In this document: positions 45,469 through 55,333 of the stretch, piece by piece
Numbering within the stretch: position 1 is the stretch's first letter
Layout of the letters: every line of letters begins with the position of its first letter
Assembly (NCBI RefSeq): GCF_036195045.1
Contig: NZ_CP108100.1
Location: forward strand, 6,572,001-6,636,000
Source: Streptomyces sp. NBC_00236
GTDB taxonomy: Bacteria; Actinomycetota; Actinomycetes; Streptomycetales; Streptomycetaceae
Length of the DNA: 64,000 nt
Direction: 5' to 3'
The notes under the pieces: model-generated
Seen by the model: the letters and a program-made list of their open reading frames with translations, nothing else
Databases searched by the model: none
Told to the model about the DNA's origin: nothing
Made by a program: the position numbers and the translations under genes

Positions 45469-46446
45469 GTGTCACCCGCCCGCGATCCCGCCGCCCCGGC
45501 CGGGGCGCCGTCCCGCCCGCTCGCCGCCGCGCTCGCGGCAGGAACCGTCCTGCTCGACGGTGGGCTCTCCAACCAGTTGGAGGCGCAGGGCTGTGATCTG
45601 TCCGACGACCTGTGGTCGGCCCGGCTGCTCGTGGACGGACCGGAGCAGATCGAGGCCGCGCACACGGCGTATGTGCGGGCGGGTGCGCAGGTGCTCATCA
45701 CGGCCGGCTATCAGGCGAGTTTCGAAGGGTTCCGGCAGCGCGGGATCGGGCGGGCGGACGCGGCGGGGCTCTTCGCCCGAAGCGTGGAACTGGCCCGCCG
45801 GGCGGCCGGGGCGGTGGACCGGGACGTCTGGGTCGCGGCCTCGGTCGGCCCGTACGGGGCGGTGACGGCGGACGGGGCGGAGTACCGGGGCCGCTACGGG
45901 CTCACGATCCGGGAACTGGAACGCTTCCACCGCCCCCGGATCGAGGCCCTGGCCGCCGCCGGCCCCGATGTGCTGGCGATGGAGACGGTGCCGGACCTGG
46001 ACGAGGCGCAGGCGTTGCTGCGGGTGGCGGGGGAGTGCGGGCTGCCGGTCTGGCTCTCCTACACCGTGGCCGGTGACCGGACCAGGGCCGGGCAGCGGCT
46101 GGAGGAGGCGTTCGGCCTCGTCGCCGGGGAGGAGCAGGTGGTGGCGGCCGGGGTGAACTGCTGCGATCCGGCCGATGTGGACGGGGCGGTCCGGGTGGCG
46201 GCGGAGACGACCGGGAAGCCGGTCGTCGTCTATCCGAACAGCGGCGAGCGCTGGGACGCGCAGGGAAGGGCGTGGACCGGGGGCGCCACGTTCGACCCCG
46301 GACGGGTCCGGGCCTGGCAGGACGCCGGTGCGCGGCTGATCGGTGGCTGCTGCCGCGTCGGCCCGGCCACCATCGCGGAACTGGCCGCGCTGCTCGGCGA
46401 GGGAGCGACGGCACCCGGGCCGGGGAGAGCTGAAAATGCCTGGTGA
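45469..46446 (+). CDS. mmuM: Homocysteine S-methyltransferase
   Basis: A 325-residue zinc-dependent methyltransferase that converts homocysteine to methionine with S-methylmethionine or SAM as donor. TVLLDGGLSNQLEAQGCDL at the start of the TIM barrel, the first zinc Cys in AGVNCCDP and the Cys pair in LIGGCCRVGP are the family hallmarks. The GTG start has an AAGGAG site. A tandem-repeat-rich spacer precedes it, so its promoter must lie within or before the repeats. Cytoplasmic. No linked S-methylmethionine permease gene is seen, though an amino acid permease lies further downstream. Confidence 0.94.
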   Translation: MSPARDPAAPAGAPSRPLAAALAAGTVLLDGGLSNQLEAQGCDLSDDLWSARLLVDGPEQIEAAHTAYVRAGAQVLITAGYQASFEGFRQRGIGRADAAGLFARSVELARRAAGAVDRDVWVAASVGPYGAVTADGAEYRGRYGLTIRELERFHRPRIEALAAAGPDVLAMETVPDLDEAQALLRVAGECGLPVWLSYTVAGDRTRAGQRLEEAFGLVAGEEQVVAAGVNCCDPADVDGAVRVAAETTGKPVVVYPNSGERWDAQGRAWTGGATFDPGRVRAWQDAGARLIGGCCRVGPATIAELAALLGEGATAPGPGRAENAW

Positions 46447-46476
46447 GGGCGAGTGGACCGGACCATACTCGGACGT

Positions 46477-47997
46477 GTGTTCCTGACGATCAGTACCACC
46501 GGCACCCCGGAACGTCCCGCCACCGATCTCGGCTTCCTGCTGCACAAGCATCCCGAGAAGGCGCAGACGTTCTCCACCTCGCACGGCACCGCGCATGTCT
46601 TCTATCCCGAGGCATCCGCGGAGCAGTGCACGGCCGCGCTGCTGCTGGAGGTGGATCCCGTGGCGCTGGTGCGGCGGGGCAAGGGCAAGGGCCGCGGCGG
46701 TGCCCCCGACGCGGCACTCGCGCAGTACGTCAACGACCGCCCCTACGCCGCGTCCTCGCTGCTCTCCGTCGCGATGAGCACCGTCTTCAAGTCCGCGCTG
46801 AGCGGCACCTGCAAGGCGATGCCCGAGCGGGCGGCGGAGCCGATGCCGTTGCGGATCGAGGTTCCCGCCCTCCCGGCCCGTGGTGGTGCCGAGCTGGTGC
46901 GGGCGCTCTTCGGTCCGCTCGGCTGGTCCCGCGTGGACGCGGTGGCCGTGCCGCTGGACGAGCAGTTCCCCGAGTGGGGGGACTCTCGGTACGTACGGCT
47001 CGTGCTGGAGGGTGAGCTGAGGCTCGCGGACGCCCTGCGCCAGCTGTACGTCCTGCTGCCCGTGCTCGACGACGCCAAGCACTACTGGGTGGCGCCGGAC
47101 GAGGTGGACAAGCTGCTGCGGGCCGGTGAGGGCTGGCTGGCCGACCACCCCGAACAGAAGCTGATCACCAGCCGGTATCTGTCGCGGCGCTGGGGGCTGA
47201 CCCGGCAGGCGATGCAGCGGCTGGAGCTGGTGCGGCTCGCCGAGTCCGACGACCTCGAAGTCGAGAGCATCGACAACGCCGTCGACGAGACGGCCGACAC
47301 GGAGGAGCGGCCGGTGCCGCTCGCCGAGCAGCGCAGGGCCGCGATCCTGGCGGCGCTGACCGCTGCGGGGGCGAGCCGGGTGCTCGACCTCGGCTGCGGC
47401 CAGGGCCAGTTGGTGCAGGCACTGCTGAAGGACGTGCGCTTCACCGAGATCGTCGGCGTGGACGTCTCGATGCGTGCCCTGACGATCGCCTCGCGCCGGC
47501 TGAAGCTGGACCGGATGGGGGAGCGCCAGGCCGCCCGGGTGACGCTCCGGCAAGGCTCGCTCACGTACACGGACAAGCAGCTCAAGGGGTACGACGCGGC
47601 GGTGCTGAGCGAGGTCGTCGAGCACCTCGACCTGCCGCGGCTGCCGGCCCTGGAGTATGCGGTGTTCGGCGTGGCCCGTCCCCGTACCGTGCTCGTGACC
47701 ACGCCGAACGTCGAGTACAACGTCCGCTGGGAGTCCCTCCCGGCCGGACACGTCCGGCACGGCGACCACCGTTTCGAGTGGACCAGGGCCGAATTCCGGG
47801 ACTGGGCGGGCGAAGTGGCCCGCAGGCACGGGTACGGGGTGGAGTTCGTCCCCGTAGGCCCCGACGACCCCGAGGTGGGTCCGCCCACTCAGCTGGCCGT
47901 GTTCACGATGGCCGCGACCGACACGACCGACACGACCGACACGGCCGGTGCGCCCGACGCGACCGCCACGACCGAGAAGGAGGCGAAAACCGCATGA
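46477..47997 (+). CDS. hen1: Bacterial Hen1, 3'-terminal RNA ribose 2'-O-methyltransferase
   Basis: A 506-residue bacterial Hen1. The N-terminal half (MFLTISTTGTPERPATDLGFLLHKHPEK onward) is the bacterial-specific domain that activates Pnkp ligase. The C-terminal methyltransferase has the SAM motif VLDLGCGQGQL (near 315) and the metal-binding EVVEHLD motif that marks Hen1 enzymes. It adds a 2'-O-methyl group at the break of a cleaved RNA before ligation, protecting the repaired site. GTG 46477 has no ribosome site, but CATACT (46465-46470) fits a -10 box giving a leaderless mRNA. The stop overlaps pnkP (ATGA). The tail contains GACCGACAC repeats (TDTTDTTDT). Confidence 0.95.
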   Translation: MFLTISTTGTPERPATDLGFLLHKHPEKAQTFSTSHGTAHVFYPEASAEQCTAALLLEVDPVALVRRGKGKGRGGAPDAALAQYVNDRPYAASSLLSVAMSTVFKSALSGTCKAMPERAAEPMPLRIEVPALPARGGAELVRALFGPLGWSRVDAVAVPLDEQFPEWGDSRYVRLVLEGELRLADALRQLYVLLPVLDDAKHYWVAPDEVDKLLRAGEGWLADHPEQKLITSRYLSRRWGLTRQAMQRLELVRLAESDDLEVESIDNAVDETADTEERPVPLAEQRRAAILAALTAAGASRVLDLGCGQGQLVQALLKDVRFTEIVGVDVSMRALTIASRRLKLDRMGERQAARVTLRQGSLTYTDKQLKGYDAAVLSEVVEHLDLPRLPALEYAVFGVARPRTVLVTTPNVEYNVRWESLPAGHVRHGDHRFEWTRAEFRDWAGEVARRHGYGVEFVPVGPDDPEVGPPTQLAVFTMAATDTTDTTDTAGAPDATATTEKEAKTA

Positions 47998-50618
47998 GCA
48001 ACACCAGCCCCAGCGACCGCACCAGCGACAGCACCCGCACCGGACGCGTCCTGCCGGTGACCGACCTCTCCCTCGTCGTCCTCATCGGGGCGAGTGGCTC
48101 GGGCAAGTCCACCTTCGCCCGCGGACACTTCAAACCGACCGAGATCATCTCCTCGGACTTCTGCCGCGGACTCGTCGCCGACGACGAGAACGACCAGAGC
48201 GCCAGCCGGGACGCCTTCGACGTCCTTCACTACATCGCGGGCAAGCGCCTGGCCGCGGGACGGCTGACCGTCGTCGACGCCACCAACGTCCAGTCGGAGA
48301 GCCGCCGCCAGCTGGTGCAGCTGGCCCGGGAGCACGATGTGCTGCCCATCGCGATCGTCCTCGACCTGCCCGAAGAGGTCTGCCTCGCGCGCAACGCGGC
48401 CCGGCCGGACCGTGCCGACATGCCCCGCCACGTGGTCCAGCGCCACCGCCGGGAGCTGCGCCGTTCGCTGCGCGGCCTGGAGCGTGAGGGCTTCCGCAAG
48501 GTCCACATCCTGCGCACCGAGGAGGAGGCCGAGCACGCGGAAGTGGTGCTGGAGCGCCGCTACAACGACCTCCGCCACCTCACCGGTCCCTTCGACATCA
48601 TCGGTGACATCCACGGCTGCAGCTCCGAGCTGGAGACGCTGCTCGTCAAGCTCGGCTACGTGGACGGCGCGCACCCCGAAGGGCGCACGGCGGTGTTCGT
48701 CGGCGACCTCGTCGACCGCGGGCCCGACAGCCCCGGCGTGCTGCGCCGCGTCATGTCCATGGTCTCGGACGGCAACGCGCTCTGTGTCCCCGGCAACCAC
48801 GAGAACAAGCTCGCCCGTTACCTCAAGGGCCGTAAGGTCCAGCAGACCCACGGACTGGCCGAGACGATCGAGCAGTTGGAGCGGGAGGACACCAGGGACC
48901 CGGAATTCCGCGGCCGGGTCCGGGAGTTCATCGACGGGCTCGTCAGCCACTACGTGCTGGACGACGGCAAACTGGTCGTCTGCCACGCCGGGCTGCCCGA
49001 GAAGTACCACGGGCGCACCTCGGGGCGGGTCCGGTCGCACGCCCTCTACGGCGACACCACCGGCGAGACCGACGAGTTCGGGCTGCCGGTGCGCTACCCG
49101 TGGGCGGAGGACTACCGGGGCCGGGCCACCGTGGTCTACGGCCACACCCCCGTGCCGAACACCTCCTGGATCAACAACACCATCTGCCTGGACACGGGCG
49201 CCGTGTTCGGCGGGAAGATGACCGCGCTGCGCTGGCCGGAGCGCGAACTCGTCGACGTACCGGCCGAGCAGGTCTGGTACGAGCCGGTGAAGCCGCTCAC
49301 CACCGAGGCGCCGGGCGGCCGGGAGGGCCGGCCGCTGGACCTCGCCGATGTGCAGGGCCGCCGGATCGTGGAGACCCGGCACATGGGCAGGGTGGCGGTG
49401 CGCGAGGAGAACGCGGCGGCGGCGCTGGAGGTCATGAGCCGGTTCGCCGTCGACCCCCGGCTGCTCGCCTACCTTCCGCCGACCATGGCACCGACCGCCA
49501 CCTCGAAGGAGGAGGGCTATCTGGAGCACCCGGCCGAGGCCTTCGCGCAGTACCGGGCGGACGGTGTGGACAGGGTCGTGTGCGAGGAGAAGCACATGGG
49601 CTCCCGGGCCGTGGCCCTGGTCTGCCGTGACGCGGAAGCGGCACGGGAACGGTTCGGGACCGGTGACTCCGGGACCGTTGACTTCGGGACCGGCGACTTG
49701 GGCAAGGGCGGCCCGACGGGCGCGCTGCACACCCGCACCGGACGGCCGTTCCTGGACGACCCCGCGCTCACCGAAACCGTGCTGGACCGGCTGCGCCAGG
49801 CCGTCACCGCTGCCGGGCTGTGGGAGGAGTGGGACACCGACTGGGTGCTGCTCGACGCCGAGCTGATGCCCTGGTCCCTGAAGGCGGCCGGGCTGCTCCG
49901 CTCGCAGTACGCGGCGGTCGGCGCGGCGTCGGGCGCCGTCTTCCCCTCGGCCACCGGGGCGCTGGCGGCAGCGGCGGCACGCGGTGTCGACGTCGGCGCG
50001 CTCGCGCAGCGGCAGCGGGGGCGGGCCGAGGACGCGGCGGCGTTCACCGAGGCCTACCGCCGCTACTGCTGGAGCACGGAAGGGCTGGACGGGGTGCGCC
50101 TTGCGCCGTTCCAGATCCTCGCCGTGCAGGGCCGCTCGCTCGCCGCCGTACCCCATGACGAGCAGCTGGCCTGGCTGGACCGGCTGGTGGAGCACGACCC
50201 CACCGGGCTGCTCCAGGTCACCCGGCGGCTCGTCGTCGACCCCGCGGACGAGGCCTCGGTCCGCTCGGGTGTCGACTGGTGGCTGGAGATGACCGGCCGC
50301 GGCGGCGAGGGCATGGTCGTCAAGCCGCTCGGCGCGCTCGTCAGGGACGGCAAGGGCCGGCTCGTCCAGCCCGGAATCAAGGTGCGTGGCCGGGAGTACC
50401 TGCGGATCATCTACGGTCCCGAGTACACCCGCCCGGAAAACCTGGACCGGCTGCGCGGCCGCTTCCTCGGCCACAAGCGGTCGCTCGCTCTACGCGAGTA
50501 CGCCCTGGGCCTGGAGGCCCTGGACCGGCTGGCCGACGGGGAGCCGCTGTGGCGGGTCCACGAGGCGGTGTTCGCGGTCCTGGCACTGGAGTCGGAGCCG
50601 GTGGACCCGCGGCTGTAG
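47994..50618 (+). CDS. pnkP: Polynucleotide kinase-phosphatase (Pnkp) for RNA repair
   Basis: An 874-residue three-domain RNA repair enzyme. The 5'-kinase P-loop GASGSGKST lies near 32-40. The central metallophosphatase carries GDIHGCSSELETLL (near 204), GDLVDRGPDS, GNHENK and GHTPVPN. The C-terminal ligase-like adenylyltransferase has the nucleotidyl Lys533 in EEKHMGSR and GEGMVVKP. It heals and seals broken RNA together with Hen1, whose gene overlaps it. ATG at 47994. An insertion of FGTGD-type repeats (about residues 556-573) in the ligase domain is probably lineage-specific. Typical targets are tRNAs cut by ribotoxins. Confidence 0.96.
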   Translation: MSNTSPSDRTSDSTRTGRVLPVTDLSLVVLIGASGSGKSTFARGHFKPTEIISSDFCRGLVADDENDQSASRDAFDVLHYIAGKRLAAGRLTVVDATNVQSESRRQLVQLAREHDVLPIAIVLDLPEEVCLARNAARPDRADMPRHVVQRHRRELRRSLRGLEREGFRKVHILRTEEEAEHAEVVLERRYNDLRHLTGPFDIIGDIHGCSSELETLLVKLGYVDGAHPEGRTAVFVGDLVDRGPDSPGVLRRVMSMVSDGNALCVPGNHENKLARYLKGRKVQQTHGLAETIEQLEREDTRDPEFRGRVREFIDGLVSHYVLDDGKLVVCHAGLPEKYHGRTSGRVRSHALYGDTTGETDEFGLPVRYPWAEDYRGRATVVYGHTPVPNTSWINNTICLDTGAVFGGKMTALRWPERELVDVPAEQVWYEPVKPLTTEAPGGREGRPLDLADVQGRRIVETRHMGRVAVREENAAAALEVMSRFAVDPRLLAYLPPTMAPTATSKEEGYLEHPAEAFAQYRADGVDRVVCEEKHMGSRAVALVCRDAEAARERFGTGDSGTVDFGTGDLGKGGPTGALHTRTGRPFLDDPALTETVLDRLRQAVTAAGLWEEWDTDWVLLDAELMPWSLKAAGLLRSQYAAVGAASGAVFPSATGALAAAAARGVDVGALAQRQRGRAEDAAAFTEAYRRYCWSTEGLDGVRLAPFQILAVQGRSLAAVPHDEQLAWLDRLVEHDPTGLLQVTRRLVVDPADEASVRSGVDWWLEMTGRGGEGMVVKPLGALVRDGKGRLVQPGIKVRGREYLRIIYGPEYTRPENLDRLRGRFLGHKRSLALREYALGLEALDRLADGEPLWRVHEAVFAVLALESEPVDPRL

Positions 50619-50626
50619 TGCCTTGC

Positions 50627-50662
50627 CGGCGGGCCGGGACCGTGAAGGGTCCCGGCCCGCCG
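50627..50662 (+). terminator. Terminator after the Hen1-Pnkp operon
   Basis: Exact 15-bp arms (CGGCGGGCCGGGACC) around a 6-nt loop, 9 bp after the stop codon. Confidence 0.85.
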
Positions 50663-50720
50663 ACAGAACCGGCTGGCGATTCGCCGGGTGAACGACCTCC
50701 CGCGCGGTGAGGATGAGGGC

Positions 50721-51953
50721 ATGGGATTCCATGTCGACTCCGAGGCCGGGCGGCTGCGCCGCGTCATCCTGCACCGCCCCGATCTGGAACTGAAACGGCT
50801 CACCCCGGAGAACCGGGGCGCGCTGCTCTTCGACGACGTGCTCTGGGTGCGCCGGGCCCGCGAGGAGCACGACGGCTTCGCGGACGTACTGCGCGACCGC
50901 GGAGTGGAGGTGCACCTCTTCGGTGACCTGCTCCGGGAGTCGCTGGAGATCCCCGTGGCCCGGCGGCTCGTGCTGGACCGGGTCTTCGAGGAGAAGGAGT
51001 ACGGGCCGCTGGCCACCGAGCATCTGCGGGTGGCCTTCGAGGAGCTGTCCACCGCCGACCTCTGCGAGGCACTGGTCGGCGGGATGACCAAACGGGAGTT
51101 CCTGGAGCGTTACCGCGAGCCGACCTCCGTGCGCTTCCACGTCATGGACCTGGACGACTTCCTGCTCGGGCCGCTGCCCAACCACCTCTTCACCCGGGAC
51201 ACCTCGGCCTGGATCTACGACGGGGTCTCCATCAACGCCATGCGGTGGCCCGCCCGGCAGCGCGAGACCGTTCACTTCGAGGCGATCTACCGTCACCACC
51301 CGCTCTTCACGGGCCCGGACGCCGGCGCCTTCCACCACTGGTCGGAGGGGCAGGACGACTATCCCTCCACCATCGAGGGCGGTGACGTCCTCGTCATCGG
51401 CCGGGGGGCCGTGCTCATCGGCATGAGCGAACGCACGACTCCGCAGGCGGTGGAGATGCTGGCCCGCGGCCTCTTCGACGCCGGATCCGCCCGGACGATC
51501 GTGGCACTCGACATGCCCAAGAGCCGGGCGTTCATGCACCTCGACACGGTGATGACGATGGTCGACGGGGACACCTTCACCAAGTACGCGGGCCTGGGCA
51601 TGCTCCGCTCGTACACCATCGAACCCGGGGACGGGCCGCGCGACCTCAAGGTCACCGACCATCCGCCCGAGCACATGCACCGCGCCATCGCCGAGGCGCT
51701 GGGCCTGGAGTCGATCCGGGTCCTGACCGCCACCCAGGACGTGCACGCGGCCGCGCGCGAGCAGTGGGACGACGGCTGCAACGTCCTGGCCGTCGAGCCG
51801 GGCGTCGTCGTCGCCTACGAGCGCAACGCCACCACCAACACCCATCTGCGCAAGGAGGGCATCGAGGTCATCGAGATCCGCGGCAGCGAACTGGGCCGGG
51901 GCCGCGGTGGCCCGCGCTGCATGAGCTGCCCGGTGGTCCGGGACCCGGTGTAG
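50721..51953 (+). CDS. arcA: Arginine deiminase
   Basis: A 410-residue arginine deiminase converting arginine to citrulline and ammonia. [42 protein letters not shown], and EGGDVLVIG with the catalytic acids and His in MHLDTVMTM are typical. The nucleophile Cys400 stands in [12 protein letters not shown] at the C-terminus. The ATG at 50721 with a purine-rich GAGGATGAGGG is preferred over a GTG 33 bp upstream. It is followed by ornithine carbamoyltransferase, so the two form most of an arginine deiminase pathway; a carbamate kinase gene is not in the window. Confidence 0.95.
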   Translation: MGFHVDSEAGRLRRVILHRPDLELKRLTPENRGALLFDDVLWVRRAREEHDGFADVLRDRGVEVHLFGDLLRESLEIPVARRLVLDRVFEEKEYGPLATEHLRVAFEELSTADLCEALVGGMTKREFLERYREPTSVRFHVMDLDDFLLGPLPNHLFTRDTSAWIYDGVSINAMRWPARQRETVHFEAIYRHHPLFTGPDAGAFHHWSEGQDDYPSTIEGGDVLVIGRGAVLIGMSERTTPQAVEMLARGLFDAGSARTIVALDMPKSRAFMHLDTVMTMVDGDTFTKYAGLGMLRSYTIEPGDGPRDLKVTDHPPEHMHRAIAEALGLESIRVLTATQDVHAAAREQWDDGCNVLAVEPGVVVAYERNATTNTHLRKEGIEVIEIRGSELGRGRGGPRCMSCPVVRDPV

Positions 51954-52009
51954 ACGCGGCACGCGGCACGCGCCGCCGGTGAGGTACCGGGAACGAGTCA
52001 GCGGGGGCT

Positions 52010-52060
52010 CTGTATAGCGATGCATTACGTCGTATAGACTTCCAGGGTTACTGTATGCGC
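52010..52060 (+). promoter_or_regulatory. Promoter region of the ornithine carbamoyltransferase gene
   Basis: A locally AT-rich stretch with GTATAG repeated about 20 bp apart and a TGCATTA half-site resembling part of an ArgR box. The arrangement suggests its own promoter, possibly arginine-controlled. Weak evidence. Confidence 0.35.
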
Positions 52061-52086
52061 CCCCGTCCGACCCAGGAGCAGTCACC

Positions 52087-53091
52087 ATGGCCATAGACCT
52101 CGCAGGCCGCCACTTCCTCAAGGAGCTGGACTTCACGGCCGAGGAGTTCCGCGGCCTGATCGCCCTGGCCGCCGAGCTCAAGGCTGCGAAGAAGGCGGGC
52201 ACCGAGGTCCAGCGGCTGCGCGGCAGGAACATCGCGCTGATCTTCGAGAAGACCTCGACCCGCACCCGCTGCGCGTTCGAGGTGGCCGCCGCCGACCAGG
52301 GCGCCTCCACCACCTACCTCGACCCCTCCGGCTCCCAGATGGGGCACAAGGAGTCCGTGAAGGACACCGCCCGCGTCCTCGGCCGGATGTTCGACGGGAT
52401 CGAGTACCGCGGTGACAGCCAGGAGGCCGTCGAGGCGCTGGCGGCCCACGGCGGCGTGCCCGTCTTCAACGGGCTCACCGACGACTGGCACCCCACCCAG
52501 ATGCTCGCCGACGTCCTCACGATGACCGAGCACAGTGAGAAGCCGCTGGAGCGGATCGCCTTCGCCTACCTCGGTGACGCCCGGTTCAACATGGGCAACT
52601 CCTACCTCGTCACCGGCGCCCTGCTCGGGATGGACGTGCGGATCGTCGCGCCGAAGGCCTACTGGCCCGCCGAAGCCGTCGTCGCCCAGGCCCGCCGGCT
52701 CGCCGGAGCGAGCGGGGCGACGGTCACGCTCACCGAGGACATCGCCGAGGGCGTGCGCGGTGCCGACTTCGTCGCCACCGACGTCTGGGTCTCGATGGGC
52801 GAGCCCAAGGAGGTCTGGGACGAGCGCATCACCGCCCTCGCGCCGTACGCCGTCACCATGGACGTCCTGCGGGCCAGTGGCAACGACGGCGTGAAGTTCC
52901 TGCACTGCCTCCCGGCATTCCACGACCTCGGCACCAAGGTGGGCCGGGAGATCCACGCCCGGCACGGCCTCACCGAGCTGGAGGTCAGTGACGAGGTCTT
53001 CGAGTCCGCGCACTCCGTCGTCTTCGACGAGGCGGAGAACCGGATGCACACGATCAAGGCCGTGCTGGTCGCCACGATGGCCACGCGCTGA
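52087..53091 (+). CDS. argF: Ornithine carbamoyltransferase
   Basis: A 334-residue ornithine carbamoyltransferase. The carbamoyl-phosphate motif STRTRC (near 56-61), [10 protein letters not shown] (near 136) and the ornithine-side HCLPAFHD with Cys near 275 are intact. Biosynthetic and catabolic forms cannot be separated by motif alone; the position next to arginine deiminase favours a role in splitting citrulline (arcB-type), while its length suits either. ATG start with a GGAG site. A hairpin terminator follows, then the permease gene on the same strand. Confidence 0.95.
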   Translation: MAIDLAGRHFLKELDFTAEEFRGLIALAAELKAAKKAGTEVQRLRGRNIALIFEKTSTRTRCAFEVAAADQGASTTYLDPSGSQMGHKESVKDTARVLGRMFDGIEYRGDSQEAVEALAAHGGVPVFNGLTDDWHPTQMLADVLTMTEHSEKPLERIAFAYLGDARFNMGNSYLVTGALLGMDVRIVAPKAYWPAEAVVAQARRLAGASGATVTLTEDIAEGVRGADFVATDVWVSMGEPKEVWDERITALAPYAVTMDVLRASGNDGVKFLHCLPAFHDLGTKVGREIHARHGLTELEVSDEVFESAHSVVFDEAENRMHTIKAVLVATMATR

Positions 53092-53180
53092 CACGATCGT
53101 GGCGAAGGTCATGCAAGCGCATGGTCATGCGCCCACTTGGGTGAACATGCGCACGGGTGTCTAATATGGTCCCCGTTGGT

Positions 53181-53208
53181 GGGGTTCGAGCTCGCACGCT
53201 CGAACCCC
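53181..53208 (+). terminator. Rho-independent terminator after argF
   Basis: GGGGTTCGAGC and GCTCGAACCCC form an 11-bp stem with a 6-nt loop, followed by ATTTT, one of the few T-tracts in this window. Its GGTTCGA segment resembles a tRNA T-arm but no tRNA surrounds it. Confidence 0.85.
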
Positions 53209-53289
53209 ATTTTCGTGTGCGGCGACCGGCCCCCACTGCCGTCGCCGCACCCTCCCCCCACCTGCACCGCCAGAGATGAGACCACCGCC

Positions 53290-54717
53290 GTGAGCCCCCT
53301 GCGCCTTCCCGGCCCGCCGCACCGCGTCAAGGACCCGCACCAGCTGATCGCCGAGTCCGGCGCCGACCTGGAGGGCCACGGGCTCAGACGCACCATGGGG
53401 CTCTTCCAGCTGGTGTGCTTCGGGATCGGTGCCGTCGTGGGCACCGGCATCTTCGTCGGCCTGTCCGACAGCGTCGCCGAGGCCGGTCCCGCCGTCGTGC
53501 TGTCCTTCGTCCTCGCGGCCGTCACCTGCATCTTCACCGCGTTCTCGTTCGCCGAGCTGGGCAGCGCGATCCCGGTCTCCGGAAGTTCGTACTCCTTCGC
53601 CTACGCCACCCTCGGTGAGCGCACCGCCTTCCTCGTCGGCTGGTGCCTGCTCCTGGAGTACGGGGTGTCGGTCTCGGCCGTGGCGGTGGGCTGGAGCCAG
53701 TACGTCAACGAACTGCTCGACAGCCTCTTCGGACGGCAGCTTCCGGCCGCGCTCTCCGCCGGTCCCGGCGACGGCGGTGTGATCAACCTGCCGGCCGTCC
53801 TCGTGGTGATGATGGCCGCGACGCTGCTGGTTCGCGGCATCCGGGAGAGCGCCGGGGCCACGGCCGCGATGGCGGTTCTCAAGATCACCATCCTGGTCAT
53901 GTTCTGCGTCATCGCCTTCACCGCCTTCGAGCACGGCAACCTCACGCCGTTCATGTCCCACGGCGCGGGCGGAGTCACCGCGGGAGCGTCGCTGGCGTTC
54001 TTCTCGTACATCGGTTTCGACGCCATCACCACGACGGGCGAGGAGGTCAAGAACCCCCGGCGGAACATCCCGATCGCGATCATGATCTGCATCGGCCTGG
54101 TCACGCTGCTCTACTGCGCGGTGGCCCTCGCCGCGATCGGTGCCCTCGGGCCCGAAGCCGTCTCCGACAAGCCGGCCGCGCTCTCCCTCATCGTCGACCA
54201 GGTCACCGACTCGACCGTCGGCGGCGGAATCATCGCGTTCGGCGCGGTCGTCGCCATCGCCTCGGTCGTTCTCGCGGTCATGTACGGACAGACCCGCATT
54301 CTGATGTCGATGTCGCGCGACGGCCTGGTTCCGCGGGTCTTCGAACGCGTCTCGCCGCGGACCGCGACACCGGTCGCCAACACCTGGATCGTCGCCGTCG
54401 TCTTCGCCGTCCCGGCGGCCTTCTCCTCGCTCGACGTGGTGGTGAACCTGACCACCATCGGGACGCTGGCCACGATGGTCGCGGTCAACGTCGCCGTGAT
54501 CGTGCTGCGCCGCCGCAATCCGGAGGTGAAGGGCTCGTTCCGGGTGCCGCTCTACCCGCTCAGCCCGCTGCTCGGCGTCGCCTTCTGCGTGTATCTGATG
54601 TACGGGACCGGCTGGTCGACCTGGGTGCAGTTCGCGGTGTTCCTGGCCGTCGGCGCGGCGGTGTACGCGGGCTACGGGCGCTCCCGCTCACGGCTGGCGC
54701 ACCGGACCGGAGCCTGA
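53290..54717 (+). CDS. APC family amino acid permease
   Basis: A 475-residue transporter with about 12 transmembrane segments. The first helix region LFQLVCFGIGAVVGTGIFVGL and the FFSYIGFDAITTTGEEVKNPRRNIP loop are typical of cationic amino acid transporters (CAT/YfnA-like) of the APC superfamily. Its position after arginine deiminase and ornithine carbamoyltransferase suggests arginine or ornithine transport. GTG 53290 is chosen since it yields a usual 35-residue cytoplasmic N-terminus; the open frame upstream runs through the argF terminator. Its tail converges on the HATPase gene. Confidence 0.92.
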   Translation: MSPLRLPGPPHRVKDPHQLIAESGADLEGHGLRRTMGLFQLVCFGIGAVVGTGIFVGLSDSVAEAGPAVVLSFVLAAVTCIFTAFSFAELGSAIPVSGSSYSFAYATLGERTAFLVGWCLLLEYGVSVSAVAVGWSQYVNELLDSLFGRQLPAALSAGPGDGGVINLPAVLVVMMAATLLVRGIRESAGATAAMAVLKITILVMFCVIAFTAFEHGNLTPFMSHGAGGVTAGASLAFFSYIGFDAITTTGEEVKNPRRNIPIAIMICIGLVTLLYCAVALAAIGALGPEAVSDKPAALSLIVDQVTDSTVGGGIIAFGAVVAIASVVLAVMYGQTRILMSMSRDGLVPRVFERVSPRTATPVANTWIVAVVFAVPAAFSSLDVVVNLTTIGTLATMVAVNVAVIVLRRRNPEVKGSFRVPLYPLSPLLGVAFCVYLMYGTGWSTWVQFAVFLAVGAAVYAGYGRSRSRLAHRTGA

Positions 54718-54728
54718 GGGCCGCCCGG

Positions 54729-55163
54729 TCAGGAGGCAGGCCGGGCGGGTGACGGCAGGGTGAACCACACCGCTTTCCCGCGCTCCGTCGTGCGGTGGCC
54801 GCAGGACGAACTGAGGGTGCGGATCAGCAGCAGTCCTCGCCCGTGCTCCTGCCACGGGTCGGGGATGTCGTCCGGCTCCGGGCGTGAGAGGTCGCCCGGC
54901 GGGGACGGATCACCGTCGTGCACCTCCACCTGGCAGCCGCTCGGCAGGAGCTCCACCACCAGCTCGACGGGCTCGTCGGCCGGGGTGTGCTCCACGGCGT
55001 TGGCGACCAGTTCCGCGGTCAGCAGTTCGGCGGTGTCGCTGTCGGCGGGTGCGTCGAGGTCCGCCAGCACCGTACGGATCAGCGCCCGGGCGATCGGCAC
55101 GGCGGCCGCGGAGTGCGGCAGCGTGATGCGCCAGACGGCGGGTGCGGGGGGATCGGACGGCAC
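54729..55163 (-). CDS. ATP-binding protein, HATPase_c/anti-sigma (RsbW-like)
   Basis: A 144-residue stand-alone GHKL ATPase of the kind that is abundant in Streptomyces. AELLTAELVANAVEHTP is the N box, EVHDGDPSPPG the G1 box and GRGLLLIRTLSSSCG the G2 region. Such proteins are serine kinases for anti-sigma antagonists or are uncharacterised regulators. GTG start with GGAAG. It is divergent from the aromatic catabolic operon and has no linked sigma factor gene, so a target cannot be named. Confidence 0.88.
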   Translation of the reverse strand: MPSDPPAPAVWRITLPHSAAAVPIARALIRTVLADLDAPADSDTAELLTAELVANAVEHTPADEPVELVVELLPSGCQVEVHDGDPSPPGDLSRPEPDDIPDPWQEHGRGLLLIRTLSSSCGHRTTERGKAVWFTLPSPARPAS

Positions 55164-55333
55164 GGCGGGGCTTCCGTTCAGGAGAGCGTGAACAGTCCGG
55201 GGCTCAAGGGTTCGGGGAGCTCAGAACTTCTTGGTTTCAACCTTACGAATCCCCACGACACGGGCAAGGGCCTGCCGACCGGTGCGAACAGGACGTTCGT
55301 CACTGGTACCCCCACTCCATCTATCGCGTACTC

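Noticed and set aside
47889..50474. Long minus-strand frame opposite pnkP
   Set aside because: Shadow of the Pnkp gene; no recognisable domain or ribosome site.
53181..53208. GGTTCGA-containing hairpin resembling a tRNA T-arm
   Set aside because: No acceptor, D or anticodon arms surround it; stem, loop and T-tract fit a terminator for argF.
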